Source: Methanobrevibacter wolinii SH
GTDB taxonomy: Archaea; Methanobacteriota; Methanobacteria; Methanobacteriales; Methanobacteriaceae
Assembly: GCF_000621965.1 (NCBI RefSeq)
Contig: NZ_JHWX01000015.1
Location: 19,565 to 83,564 of the forward strand
DNA length: 64,000 bases
Direction: 5' to 3'
Shown here: positions 36,343 through 45,385 of the stretch, one piece after another
Layout of the letters: the number at the start of each line of letters is the position of its first letter
How positions within the stretch are numbered: position 1 is the stretch's first letter
Notes under the pieces: model-generated
Databases searched by the model: none
What the model was told of the DNA's origin: nothing
What the model saw: the letters and a program-made list of their open reading frames with translations, nothing else
Translations under genes and position numbers: made by a program

Positions 36343-37771
36343 TTTTTAATATAACCCCTAATATATTTTTTATTAAATAGATTGATTTTAAAAGCTAAAT
36401 TAATATTTTATATATTTTTATTTTTTTATAATAAATACTTAAAAAATCATTAAAGAAATTTATTAATAAAATTTACAATATAAAATTTTGTTATTATAAA
36501 TTTTAATAAATTAATACTTATTTTTTTATTAGTAATACTATATTTTTTAATACTTTTTTTATATTAAGTAATACTTAAAATTATTATTACATTTTTATAT
36601 CATAAGTAATACTTATAATTTTTATTACTTTTTTTATAATTAGTAATAATTTAATTTTTAGTAATAATTTTTTAATAGTAAGTAATACTTAAAATTAATA
36701 ATACTTTTTTTATAAAAATTATTACTTTTTCTGATTTTTATTAAATTTAAGAAAATTAGTGAAAATCCTTAAAATTTATAAATAATTAAAATTATTATAT
36801 ATTTTAGATAAATAATATAATAAAATTAGAAATTATAAAAATAAAGAATAAATTATATTAAAATAAGAAAAAAATAATAAAAATTTTAGTAGTTAATTAA
36901 ATAAAGCTCTAAAAATCATTTTTAAAATTTCCAATATCACTTTGAAAAAAATTATAATATTTGATCTTAAAAATTTTTGATAATAAAAAAAAGTATTACT
37001 ATTTAGCTAAAAATTCAAAAAAAGTAATAAAGTACAATTTCAAGTGTAAAATTTTAGAAAATTTAATGAAATTTAAAAATCAACTAAAATAGGTAAAATA
37101 GTACTATTACATATACATCAAACTACCTATTTATCATAGTTTTGAAAGTTTTAGATTTGGCCTAAAATTTTAGTTCGTTATAGTATAGTTTAACGAACTA
37201 AATGAGAAAATGAAAAATAAAATTAAAAAAATATAGAAAAATCTAAAAATTGAATAAATCATAAAAAATCAATAAGTAGATATATATGTACCACTGGAAA
37301 AATATGATTTTATAAAAAAATAAAAAAATATTATAAAAAATAGGAAAAATCAATTAAAAAATTCATTATTTTAAAATAAAAATTAAAAATTAACAAATAA
37401 AATCTATAAAAAAGAAAAAATTTAGGTAAATAAAAAATATTTTTTAAAAAATCTAAAAAATAATAAAATTTGATATAATAGTAATAATTAATAAAATTTA
37501 AGATATTTGTAATAATTAATAATAAACAATAAAAAAGTATTATTATTACAAAAAACGGATAAAATATTAATTAATAAAATTTATAATAAAAGTATTAATA
37601 TTACTAAAATAAAATAAAGTAATACTGAAGAATTTAAAACATTAAATATCTAAATTATAATAGTATATTTTAAAAAAATCTATTAATTAATAAAAAAACG
37701 AATTTTTATAATTAATATAAAAATAATAAATTTTCTAATTTTAAAAATAATGAAAATTAGTTTAAAAAAAA
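36343..37771. other. 1.4-kb gene-free convergent region with repeated motifs and hairpins
   Basis: Lies between the 3' ends of the HxlR gene and the large adhesin gene. From about 36510 to 36730 the 9-mer AGTAATACT or its complement AGTATTACT, or near forms (AGTAATAAT), recur many times; further copies lie at about 36990, 37535 and 37580-37625. Two stable inverted repeats at 37087-37202 are listed separately. No coding frame of note. Confidence 0.55.
37087..37202. ncRNA. Pair of stable inverted repeats (candidate structured RNA or element ends)
   Basis: AAATAGGTA (37087-37095) pairs with TACCTATTT (37124-37132) and encloses the palindrome AATAGTACTATT. TTTAGTTCGTTA (37169-37180) pairs perfectly with TAACGAACTAAA (37191-37202) across 10 nt. 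Between them is CTAAAATTTTAG, a further palindrome (37162-37173). Strand unknown. Confidence 0.35.
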
Positions 37772-37799
37772 GAATAATATAGGATAAATATCCTATATT
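37762..37799 (-). terminator. Terminator of the large adhesin gene
   Basis: AATATAGGATA (37776-37786) and TATCCTATATT (37789-37799) are perfect 11-bp arms. On the minus strand the hairpin is followed by TTCTTTTTTTT (the A-run at 37764-37771 on plus). Confidence 0.75.
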
Positions 37800-37815
37800 T
37801 TATAAAATTTTAAAT

Positions 37816-40800
37816 TTAATGTTTTCTTTTACAAATAAGTCCTAATATACATAAAACTGCAAATAATAATGTAATAGGATTTCCTGTTTTTGGCATATTA
37901 TCATTCATAATAATAGAATTATTATCTATATTAGAATTATTATTAAATGGTACTATATTAGATTTATTATTATCAGATTTATTACCATCATCAGGGACAT
38001 TTATAGTAAATGTAATATTAACATAAGCACTTGAATAAATATTGTCTCCGTTAAATACAGCATTTACAGGATATTTACCATTTTTAAGGTTAGTTATAGT
38101 TAAATTACCTTTTCCATTAATAACATTAACAGTATAATGTTTATTATTAACAGTAACAATAACAGTACCATTCAAACCAGTTCCATTATAACTAAGTGTA
38201 ACATAAATTGTTGCATTATTTTTATTAGTTACAACTTTAATAGTTAAATCTGGTTTAAGATTATCAATAGTGAAATTCATAGTATTATTTGATGGATTAT
38301 AATTATTATCTCCAATAAAATCAGATTCTACTGTATAATTACCAGCATATAAATCATTAACTTCTAAAATACCTGTACCATTAATAATATTAACAGTATA
38401 ATGTTTATTATCAACAGTAACATTAACAGTATTATTTAATAATGCACCATTAGATCCAACTAAACTAATATTAAATCTAGCAGTATAATTTTTACCATTA
38501 AATTTAGTATCAATTAAACTTACATTAAGGTTTGTATTTGCTTTATTTACAATAAAACTTGTTTCATTTGTAATATTATTATAATTATTATCACCAAATG
38601 AAATTTTAACATTATAATTATCAGCAGATAAATTATTAATATTTAATGTAGCTTTACCATCTTTAAGAGTAACATCATAATCTTTACCATTAATATTAAC
38701 ATTAACAGTACCATTAATCAATTCACCATTAACACCAATCGCAGTGATATTAACAGTATTATTTTCACCATAAGTTGAATTATTAACAGTAACATTAAAT
38801 ACTGTAAGATCTACTTTACTTACTTTAAATGAAGTCTTATTACTTACACTAGTATAATTCTCATTACCTGGATAATTAGCAGAAATATTATAAATACCAG
38901 CATTAGGATGAGTAAATATATAAACTCCCTCACCATTAATAACTTCTATTTTAATAATATTTGAACCAAGTAAACTTCTACTTTTTAGTATTTCAAAGTT
39001 GTCTAAATTAATACTAACAGTACCATTTAAACCAGTACCATTAACACCAACAAGTCTAACACGGACAATAACATCATTACCATAAGTAACATTATCTGCA
39101 CTAACAATTAAACTAGGAACAGCCTTAATAACACTAAATTCAGTACTATTACTTACACCAGTATAATTCTCATTACCAGAGAAACTAAGAACAACACCAT
39201 AAGTACCAGGAACAAAACCACTAACAACTAAAGAACCAACACCATCACTAAGAATAACAGAGTAAACCCTACCATCAATAGTAACAGCAACAGTACCATT
39301 AATCAATTCACCATTAACACCAATCGCAGTGATATTAATAGTATTATTTTCACCATAAGTTGAATTATTAACAGTAACATTAAATACTGTAAAATCTGCT
39401 TTACTTACTTTAAATGAAGTCTTATTATTTACACTAGTATAAATCTCATTACCAGCATAACTAGCAGAAACATCATAAACAGCAGCACCAGGTTTAGCAA
39501 CAACAAAACTACCTACACCATCAACAACATTAACAATATATTTAGTTCCATTAATAGTTAAATTAACAGTATCATTTAAACCAGTACCATTAACACCAAC
39601 AAGTCTAACACGGACAATAACATCATTACCATAAGTAACATTATCCACATTAACAACTAAACCAGGAACAGCCTTAACAACACTAAACTCAGTAGCATTA
39701 ACAACAGCAAAATAATTATTAGTACTATCATAACTAGCAGTAACATTATATACTCCTACGTTTGGCATTGAAATAAGTTGACTACCTACACCATCAACAA
39801 CATTAACAATATATTTAGTTCCATTAATAGTTAAATTAACAGTATCATTTAAGCCAACACCATTAACACCTGTGAGATTAATATTAATTGTTACATTATT
39901 ACCATAAGTAATATTGCTAGCATTAATAATAAGTATAGGACTTGTTTTATTAATTGTGAAATTTACTTCTTTATTTGTAAAATTTAAGTAATTATCATCA
40001 CCAGAATATGAGATATTTGTAACATAATCTCCTGCATCTTTAATACCAATATTTATATTAGAAACACCATTTGAGATAATTCCAGTGTATTTGGTATTAT
40101 TAATATATACAGACACATTACCAGTTACATTATCATCAAATATAACTGTAATTACTTGATTACCATAAGTAATATTCTTAATAATAGTTTTTTCTACATT
40201 ATTTCTTAAATCAAAAGTTTTATTATTAGATATTGCAGTATAATATGTTTCATTATTAAGTACAGCAATTATTTTATAATATTTAGTAGGTAAATTGCTT
40301 AAATCAATTAATACTCTACCATTATCATCAGTATAATAAACTTTACTTAATAAAACTTCATCTCCATTATTGAGTACAGTTATTTTTAAACCAATTCCTT
40401 CAGGTGTAAAGTTATTAGGTTTAAATATTTTACTAAGACTTCCAGTATTAGTAACACCATTTACGCCCCAATAAGTAAGGTTAGTTGCATTAACAGTTCC
40501 ATTAGTGGAAATTCCATTGAAAAGATTATTTAACCCATTAAATCTTATAATTACATTTGAACCAGACTTATTAATAGTTAAAGCTGTAGAATTTGCCCGG
40601 TTATTTAATATTATTGAATTAGATATAATAAGATAATTATTCTCTTGATACAAAGCAGAACCTTCATATGCTGAACAGTTGATAAATGAACAATTATTAA
40701 TAATACCATTATTACAGATAATACAACTAATTGCACCACCATTATCTAATGAATTATCATTGATAAAATTACAATTTTCAATAGTTCCATTTGGTCCATA

Positions 40801-41715
40801 CCAATATATAGCACCACCTTGATTATCAGAACTGGTATTAATAAAATTACAATTAGCAATATTACATTTACTTAAAGAAGGTACACCAAATAATAAAATA
40901 GCACCACCAAATTTATCAGAATGTGTGTTATTAAATGTACAATTTATTATTTTAGTATTTTTTCCATCATTCCAAAATAATGCACCACCATCATCTGAAG
41001 TAGTGTTAATAAATTTACAATTTGATAATATACCACTAGCACCATACCAATATACTGCACCACCACTATCTGATTTTGTATTTATAAATCTACAATAATT
41101 TATAGAACAATTATTTCCTTTAAATAAAAATATTGCACCACCATTACGTCCAGTAGAATTAATAAAAGTACAGTTGTATATTAAACCATTATTTCCATTA
41201 TTCCAGTAGATTGCACCTCCATAAGTAGTGGAGTTTGTATTAATAAAAGTACAATTAGCAATAATAACATTTTTAGACTTTATATTAAATGCTTCTGCCA
41301 TATTTAATCCATTAATTGTATATCCATTACCATTAATTGTAATAGGTTTTGATATAGTTATACCGTTCTTAAAGGAAGAATCTTTATTAGGATTGTAAGT
41401 ATAATTCTGATTAAGAACTATATAATTTCCACCATTATAAATTTTATTATTTAAATCAGTAAAAGATCCAGAATTAGAACTATTAACATTTGCTCCATAA
41501 ACACCTACATTGTTAGATTTAATTATCTTATTATTATTAGTTGAATTATTAATAACAGAATAATTATTAGATGTATTACTAATAACAGTAGAATCATTAG
41601 TTGATGAAACATTAGATAAAACAGATGAATTATCTGCTGCTGAAATAGAGCTAATACATAAACCTAATATAATAAGTGAAATAATAATAAATAACAGCCT
41701 ATTTTTTTTATGCAT
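37816..41715 (-). CDS. Large adhesin-like surface protein: beta-helix, Ig-like repeats, PKTGNP anchor
   Basis: 1299 residues, rich in Asn, Thr, Ser and Val. Residues 1-26 are a signal peptide (MHKKNRLLFIIISLIILGLC...). Residues about 105-400 are right-handed beta-helix turns repeating the pattern I.NC.FINT.S..GGAIYW. Residues about 430-1230 are 8 or so Ig-like modules of about 91 residues with TYGNNVTI, GVNGTGLNDTVNLTINGTKY and YTGVSN-type phrases. The tail is NDNMPKTGNPITLLFAVLCILGLICKRKH: a PKTGNP motif, one membrane segment and a basic end, like a sortase signal. GGGAGGTGA 6 nt upstream of the ATG is a near-perfect ribosome site. Likely exported and wall-linked, contacting host or neighbouring cells (inference). 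Confidence 0.92.
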   Translation of the reverse strand: MHKKNRLLFIIISLIILGLCISSISAADNSSVLSNVSSTNDSTVISNTSNNYSVINNSTNNNKIIKSNNVGVYGANVNSSNSGSFTDLNNKIYNGGNYIVLNQNYTYNPNKDSSFKNGITISKPITINGNGYTINGLNMAEAFNIKSKNVIIANCTFINTNSTTYGGAIYWNNGNNGLIYNCTFINSTGRNGGAIFLFKGNNCSINYCRFINTKSDSGGAVYWYGASGILSNCKFINTTSDDGGALFWNDGKNTKIINCTFNNTHSDKFGGAILLFGVPSLSKCNIANCNFINTSSDNQGGAIYWYGPNGTIENCNFINDNSLDNGGAISCIICNNGIINNCSFINCSAYEGSALYQENNYLIISNSIILNNRANSTALTINKSGSNVIIRFNGLNNLFNGISTNGTVNATNLTYWGVNGVTNTGSLSKIFKPNNFTPEGIGLKITVLNNGDEVLLSKVYYTDDNGRVLIDLSNLPTKYYKIIAVLNNETYYTAISNNKTFDLRNNVEKTIIKNITYGNQVITVIFDDNVTGNVSVYINNTKYTGIISNGVSNINIGIKDAGDYVTNISYSGDDNYLNFTNKEVNFTINKTSPILIINASNITYGNNVTININLTGVNGVGLNDTVNLTINGTKYIVNVVDGVGSQLISMPNVGVYNVTASYDSTNNYFAVVNATEFSVVKAVPGLVVNVDNVTYGNDVIVRVRLVGVNGTGLNDTVNLTINGTKYIVNVVDGVGSFVVAKPGAAVYDVSASYAGNEIYTSVNNKTSFKVSKADFTVFNVTVNNSTYGENNTINITAIGVNGELINGTVAVTIDGRVYSVILSDGVGSLVVSGFVPGTYGVVLSFSGNENYTGVSNSTEFSVIKAVPSLIVSADNVTYGNDVIVRVRLVGVNGTGLNGTVSINLDNFEILKSRSLLGSNIIKIEVINGEGVYIFTHPNAGIYNISANYPGNENYTSVSNKTSFKVSKVDLTVFNVTVNNSTYGENNTVNITAIGVNGELINGTVNVNINGKDYDVTLKDGKATLNINNLSADNYNVKISFGDNNYNNITNETSFIVNKANTNLNVSLIDTKFNGKNYTARFNISLVGSNGALLNNTVNVTVDNKHYTVNIINGTGILEVNDLYAGNYTVESDFIGDNNYNPSNNTMNFTIDNLKPDLTIKVVTNKNNATIYVTLSYNGTGLNGTVIVTVNNKHYTVNVINGKGNLTITNLKNGKYPVNAVFNGDNIYSSAYVNITFTINVPDDGNKSDNNKSNIVPFNNNSNIDNNSIIMNDNMPKTGNPITLLFAVLCILGLICKRKH
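38711..39393 (-). repeat. 585-bp internal duplication in the adhesin gene
   Basis: The stretch starting CCATTAATCAATTCACCATT at 38711 recurs at 39296 with almost no change over about 95 bases, an offset of 585 bp (195 codons, two Ig-like modules). A single-module offset of 273 bp (91 codons) links 39511 and 39784 (ACCTACACCATCAACAACAT). Confidence 0.8.
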
Positions 41716-42209
41716 TTATTTTCACCTCCCTTTAAATTTATTAATAATATTAAAAAACTGGAAAATTAAATCCAATTGATATAGGGAAAAATCATATAAA
41801 ATATAAATTAGATTCATATTATTTTTCCATTCTATTCAAAGATTTTATGAAAAATTATTCAATTTTAAAATATCTTATTAAAAATTAATAAATTATATAA
41901 CCTTCTTATATCATATTATTCAATTTATTAATATTAATATAAATAATTTATCAAATTAAAGGAATATATTTAATTAATTTAATAAATAGTTAATTTTTAG
42001 ACTTAAAATAATTATTTCATTCAAATATTTAAATATTATAATTTTTAACTTCAATTTAAAAAATTTTATATTAAATTTAAGTAATAATTATTATTTTTAA
42101 TTTGATTAAAAATTTTTATAAAAAAAAGATAAAAATAAAAGATAAAAATAAAAAAAGAGAAAAAATTAGAAGATTATACACCCATAGAAGGTGAATATTT
42201 ATTTTTTAA
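41716..42209. other. Upstream region of the large adhesin gene
   Basis: The minus-strand leader carries TCCCT (41783-41787) that could pair with AGGGA of the ribosome site (41727-41731). The same arrangement and similar text (GATTT..CCCT, then TTTTTTAATAT) occurs before the other adhesin gene at 13846-13870. No gene was seen in the remaining AT-rich sequence. Confidence 0.5.
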
Positions 42210-42809
42210 CTAATAAATATTATATTCTTCTTTAATTTCATTTTTAATATCATTAAAATTTTTAATATCAGATATATTTTCACTATGATTTCCAATAATC
42301 TTTTCCATCCAAATCATATTATACCATTTATTAAATTTATATGCACAATTATGAAATTCCCCTACAAATTTATATCCTTGTTTTTCATGATAACTAACAC
42401 TATTTTTTGTTAAATATTCATCTTCAATTTTAGGATAGCTAATACAAGCATATAAATTAGTTATATTCTGTTTTATTAATATTTTTTCAAGTGAATCATA
42501 TAATTTAGATCCTATTCCTAACTTTTTATAATTCTCATCAACATATATTGATGTTTCTACTGACCAATTACATGCTGCACGAGTAATTAAAGGACCTACA
42601 TAAGTATATCCAACAATTTTATCATTATATACTGCTTTTAAATATGGATATTTCTTAAGTGTATTTATGATTCTTTCTTTAAATTCAGATACTGTTGGAA
42701 CATTGCATTCAAAGGTTATTGCTGTATGTTTAACATATTGTTTGTAGATTCTTTGTAGTTCTAGTGCATCTTCTGGTTTTACTAGTCTAATTTTAATTTC
42801 ATTATCCAT
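42210..42809 (-). CDS. GNAT family N-acetyltransferase, phosphinothricin acetyltransferase-like
   Basis: 199 residues. The acetyl-CoA loop is YKKLGIGSKLYDSL (about 94-107), preceded by ETSIYVDENY and followed by LYACISYPKIEDEYLTKNSVSYHEKQGYKFVGEFHNCAYKFNKWYNMIWMEK, the layout of the Pat subgroup that acetylates the amino group of small amino acid-like compounds. The N-terminus has KHTAITFECNVPT, also typical. The last 25 residues are an extra polar tail. GAGGT lies about 7 nt upstream. The substrate is unknown. Confidence 0.85.
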   Translation of the reverse strand: MDNEIKIRLVKPEDALELQRIYKQYVKHTAITFECNVPTVSEFKERIINTLKKYPYLKAVYNDKIVGYTYVGPLITRAACNWSVETSIYVDENYKKLGIGSKLYDSLEKILIKQNITNLYACISYPKIEDEYLTKNSVSYHEKQGYKFVGEFHNCAYKFNKWYNMIWMEKIIGNHSENISDIKNFNDIKNEIKEEYNIY

Positions 42810-43153
42810 AATAATACCTCTTAATATAAAAAATATCTTATAAGATATATTATTAATTTAAAAAAATTTTATAATACTTATAGAATTTTTCTTATTTAAA
42901 GTTTTCTAATATAAAAGATTATTTTTAGACAAAAACAAGAATTTATATAAACATTTTAAATAATGAATAGTGTCCTATATAAATATAAGTAATTTTGTCA
43001 AATATTTTTTCTTATATTTTTACTATAAAAGTTAAATTTAATTAATAAATTTTTAAAAAAATCTATTTAATAATTTCTTAAAAATGATTAAATATATAAA
43101 AAAGAGTATTTGAAATTAAATAGCTTAAAAAAATTAAGATAATAAATATTATC
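42810..43153. other. Spacer, nothing recognised
   Basis: AT-rich, 344 bases between the TMEM175-like pair and the acetyltransferase promoter. No gene or strong structure seen. Confidence 0.4.
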
Positions 43154-43722
43154 TTAAATACTTAAATATTGATCACTAATAAGCCAGAAAATCATTGCAA
43201 TTAAACAACCAAACATAATAGTTGGAGGATAATATAAATATCCAATTATATAAACTATTGCAAATAAAATAAATTCGAAACAAGAATTCCTAGCACCTTT
43301 ATCTAAATAAACTTTTAATGCAATATTTGCAGGATCAGAATGTTCTAATATTAAAGTTTGTATTATATAATGAATATGTAATAAAACAAATATTGAACCA
43401 AAGCATGCCTGTGCAAAAAAGGAATAAAAGTTATTAGATACCATAATTGTTACATAAGGTAAAAAGCTTAATATAAAAATTTGTATTAAACTTACCCAGA
43501 CTACAGAATCTGTTAATTTATTTATACGAATAAATAAATTGTGATGTGAATTCCATATATTATAAATTACAAAGAAACTAATAAAATATTCAAAAAATTC
43601 TGTTTTTAATTCAAATAAAGCAGTAAAGCTAGTGAATTTGGGAGATTAAACTCTAAAACAATTAAAGTAATAATTATTGCAAGAATAGCATCAATTAATG
43701 CTTCAAATCTTTCAGTTTCCAC
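43154..43722 (-). pseudogene. TMEM175-like (DUF1211) channel subunit, frameshifted
   Basis: A GTG start at 43722 with GGTGA 5 nt upstream opens METERFEALIDAILAIIITLIVLEFNLPNS and then runs out of frame near 43635-43650. In the shifted frame the text goes on TALFELKTEFFEYFISFFVIYNIWNSHHNLF... down to the stop at 43154, so one base was lost. The repaired protein would have about 190 residues and six membrane segments. It keeps the RFEALIDAILAI motif that lines the pore in TMEM175-type potassium channels. The start overlaps the end of the upstream paralogue by 11 bp, so both were meant to be translated together. An open 96-codon frame (43444-43154) remains from the 3' part. Confidence 0.75.
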
Positions 43723-44296
43723 AATAATCACCTTTTTTATATATTAAAGAGTAAGGTAAGTTCCATATTATAACAGAGATACAACATGAAATCAATATAG
43801 ATATAGGATATATTGTTAAACCAAATCCAAATCCTAAAACAAATACAATAATATTTAAAATATTAATCTTTGTAAATTTTAAATTATCTAAATCTTTATT
43901 ACATCTATCTCTTCTAACTGCTACATGGGTTGTGAAAAGATAAAGTATATTTGTAATAATAAAAATTAGACCATAACAAACTTCAGGAGCAATATCATAT
44001 GGATGTTGTGATACCCAGCTTGTGAAGAATGGTATTAATGTAATAATAAATGTTAAAGTTAAATAAACAAATATAACAACATTGTCAATAGTTTTTATTT
44101 TATTAAATAACTTTCTATGATTATTCCATATACTAGCAATAACAATAAAACTAATAAAATATGTAAAATATAAAATTTTTAAATCCCATAAACCATTAAT
44201 AGTTAATGTATCTGGTTGTGGAATTTTTAGTATCATAACAGTCATCATTATTGCTAAAATAGCATCAATGAAAGTTTCAAAACGTCCAGAATCCAT
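43712..44296 (-). CDS. TMEM175-like (DUF1211) potassium channel-type membrane protein
   Basis: 194 residues, six membrane segments. The N-terminal MDSGRFETFIDAILAIMMTVMILKIP matches the R-F-[S/E]-x-F-x-D-A-x-x-A-I signature of prokaryotic TMEM175 proteins, which form tetrameric potassium channels. The WNNHRKLF segment in helix 2-3 is also typical. AGGTG lies 7 nt upstream of the ATG. It overlaps the broken paralogue at 43154-43722. Channel function is family knowledge. Confidence 0.8.
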   Translation of the reverse strand: MDSGRFETFIDAILAIMMTVMILKIPQPDTLTINGLWDLKILYFTYFISFIVIASIWNNHRKLFNKIKTIDNVVIFVYLTLTFIITLIPFFTSWVSQHPYDIAPEVCYGLIFIITNILYLFTTHVAVRRDRCNKDLDNLKFTKINILNIIVFVLGFGFGLTIYPISILISCCISVIIWNLPYSLIYKKGDYCGN

Positions 44297-44470
44297 TTAA
44301 ACACCTATAATTTTTAAAGATATTATTATTTTTATTAATTATTTTATATAAAATTTAGACATTATAAATCATTTAAATATCTAAAATTTAATTTTAAAAT
44401 ATTCAAAAAAATAAGTAAAAAAAGATTATTAAATCTCAATTTAAATTATAGGCTTAAATAAATAGCTTTA

Positions 44471-44977
44471 TTAATCATTTAACCAATCTTTAATAATTCT
44501 TTTAGAATCATTTACTTCTGAACCTTTAATAGCTAATCTTTTTTGAATAATAGCACCGTTACATGAATTTTCGATATCTTTTATAGTATTACCAAGTAAA
44601 GATCCTTCATGAGTAATTATAAGATTTATAGTTTTATCTGTAAAATCTAATTTTCCAAGTTGTTTAAACATTGCCATTGGTAATGTTTCCCACCAAACTG
44701 GTGATACAATATATATTGTGTCATATTTTGATATATCATTTAAGGTTGTTTTAAGTTCTGGATAAATTTTTTTATCTAATTCTTTTTTAGAAATTTCAGT
44801 AGTTTCCATATAACTTTCAGGATAAGGTTCTTTAGTTTCAACTCTAAAAGTATCTGCTTCAATGAATTCTTTAATAAAATCTACAATAACCTCAACATTT
44901 CCTTTTTTTAAGTATTTCAATTCACCATTAACATAGTTTTCTCCACTACGAGAATAATATATTATTAAATTTGCCAT
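44471..44977 (-). CDS. Flavodoxin family protein
   Basis: 168 residues from ATG 44977 (MANLIIYYSRSGENY); AGGTGA lies 5 nt before it, and an in-frame GTG at 44986 is part of that site. The FMN phosphate loop is YYSRSGENY, the flavin ring loop contains IVSPVWWETLPMAMFKQL, and THEGSLLGN follows, as in the Flavodoxin_4 group. A soluble one-electron carrier or quinone-reductase-like protein. It is divergent from a ClC antiporter gene with a repeat-bearing 400-bp promoter region between. Confidence 0.88.
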   Translation of the reverse strand: MANLIIYYSRSGENYVNGELKYLKKGNVEVIVDFIKEFIEADTFRVETKEPYPESYMETTEISKKELDKKIYPELKTTLNDISKYDTIYIVSPVWWETLPMAMFKQLGKLDFTDKTINLIITHEGSLLGNTIKDIENSCNGAIIQKRLAIKGSEVNDSKRIIKDWLND

Positions 44978-45060
44978 AATTATCACCTAAATACAAGCAT
45001 TTAAATTATAATTTATGATTATTTATACAACTTATATGATGTTCATATGTAGATATACTA

Positions 45061-45229
45061 TATTAGTTAATATTACAATATCCCTTTCATATAATATATT
45101 CTGATATTAGTTAATATTAGAATATGATACATATGTATGATATATTTATATTAGTTAATATTAGAATATGATTTACATAATACAATCAGTCTACATTTTA
45201 CATGATGACTTCATATTAGTTAAATATTA
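45061..45229. promoter_or_regulatory. Four spaced copies of TATTAGTTAATATTA between divergent genes
   Basis: Exact copies at 45061-45075, 45105-45119 and 45149-45163, each 44 bases apart, and a one-base-longer copy at 45214-45229. Copies 2 and 3 also share GAATATGAT after the core. The 44-base spacing is close to four helical turns, which suits cooperative binding of a regulator controlling the flavodoxin and ClC genes. Confidence 0.6.
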
Positions 45230-45385
45230 TGATTACATATGGTATATTTTTTCATAAAACCAATATAATAAACAATATTTTATTATACAATAGAATATAA
45301 TACATTATTATGTAACTAAATATTATATTTAATTTATAATAATATCTAGTTTTAATATTAATTAAATTCTTATAGGGGAAGATTA

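Noticed and set aside
42185..42215. AAGGTGA followed by ATT as another ATT-start gene
   Set aside because: The frame stops after two codons, so the match is chance.
45061..45229. CRISPR array from 44-bp period
   Set aside because: The repeated part is only 15 bp, AT-only, and the intervening bases are partly related to each other. An operator cluster fits better.
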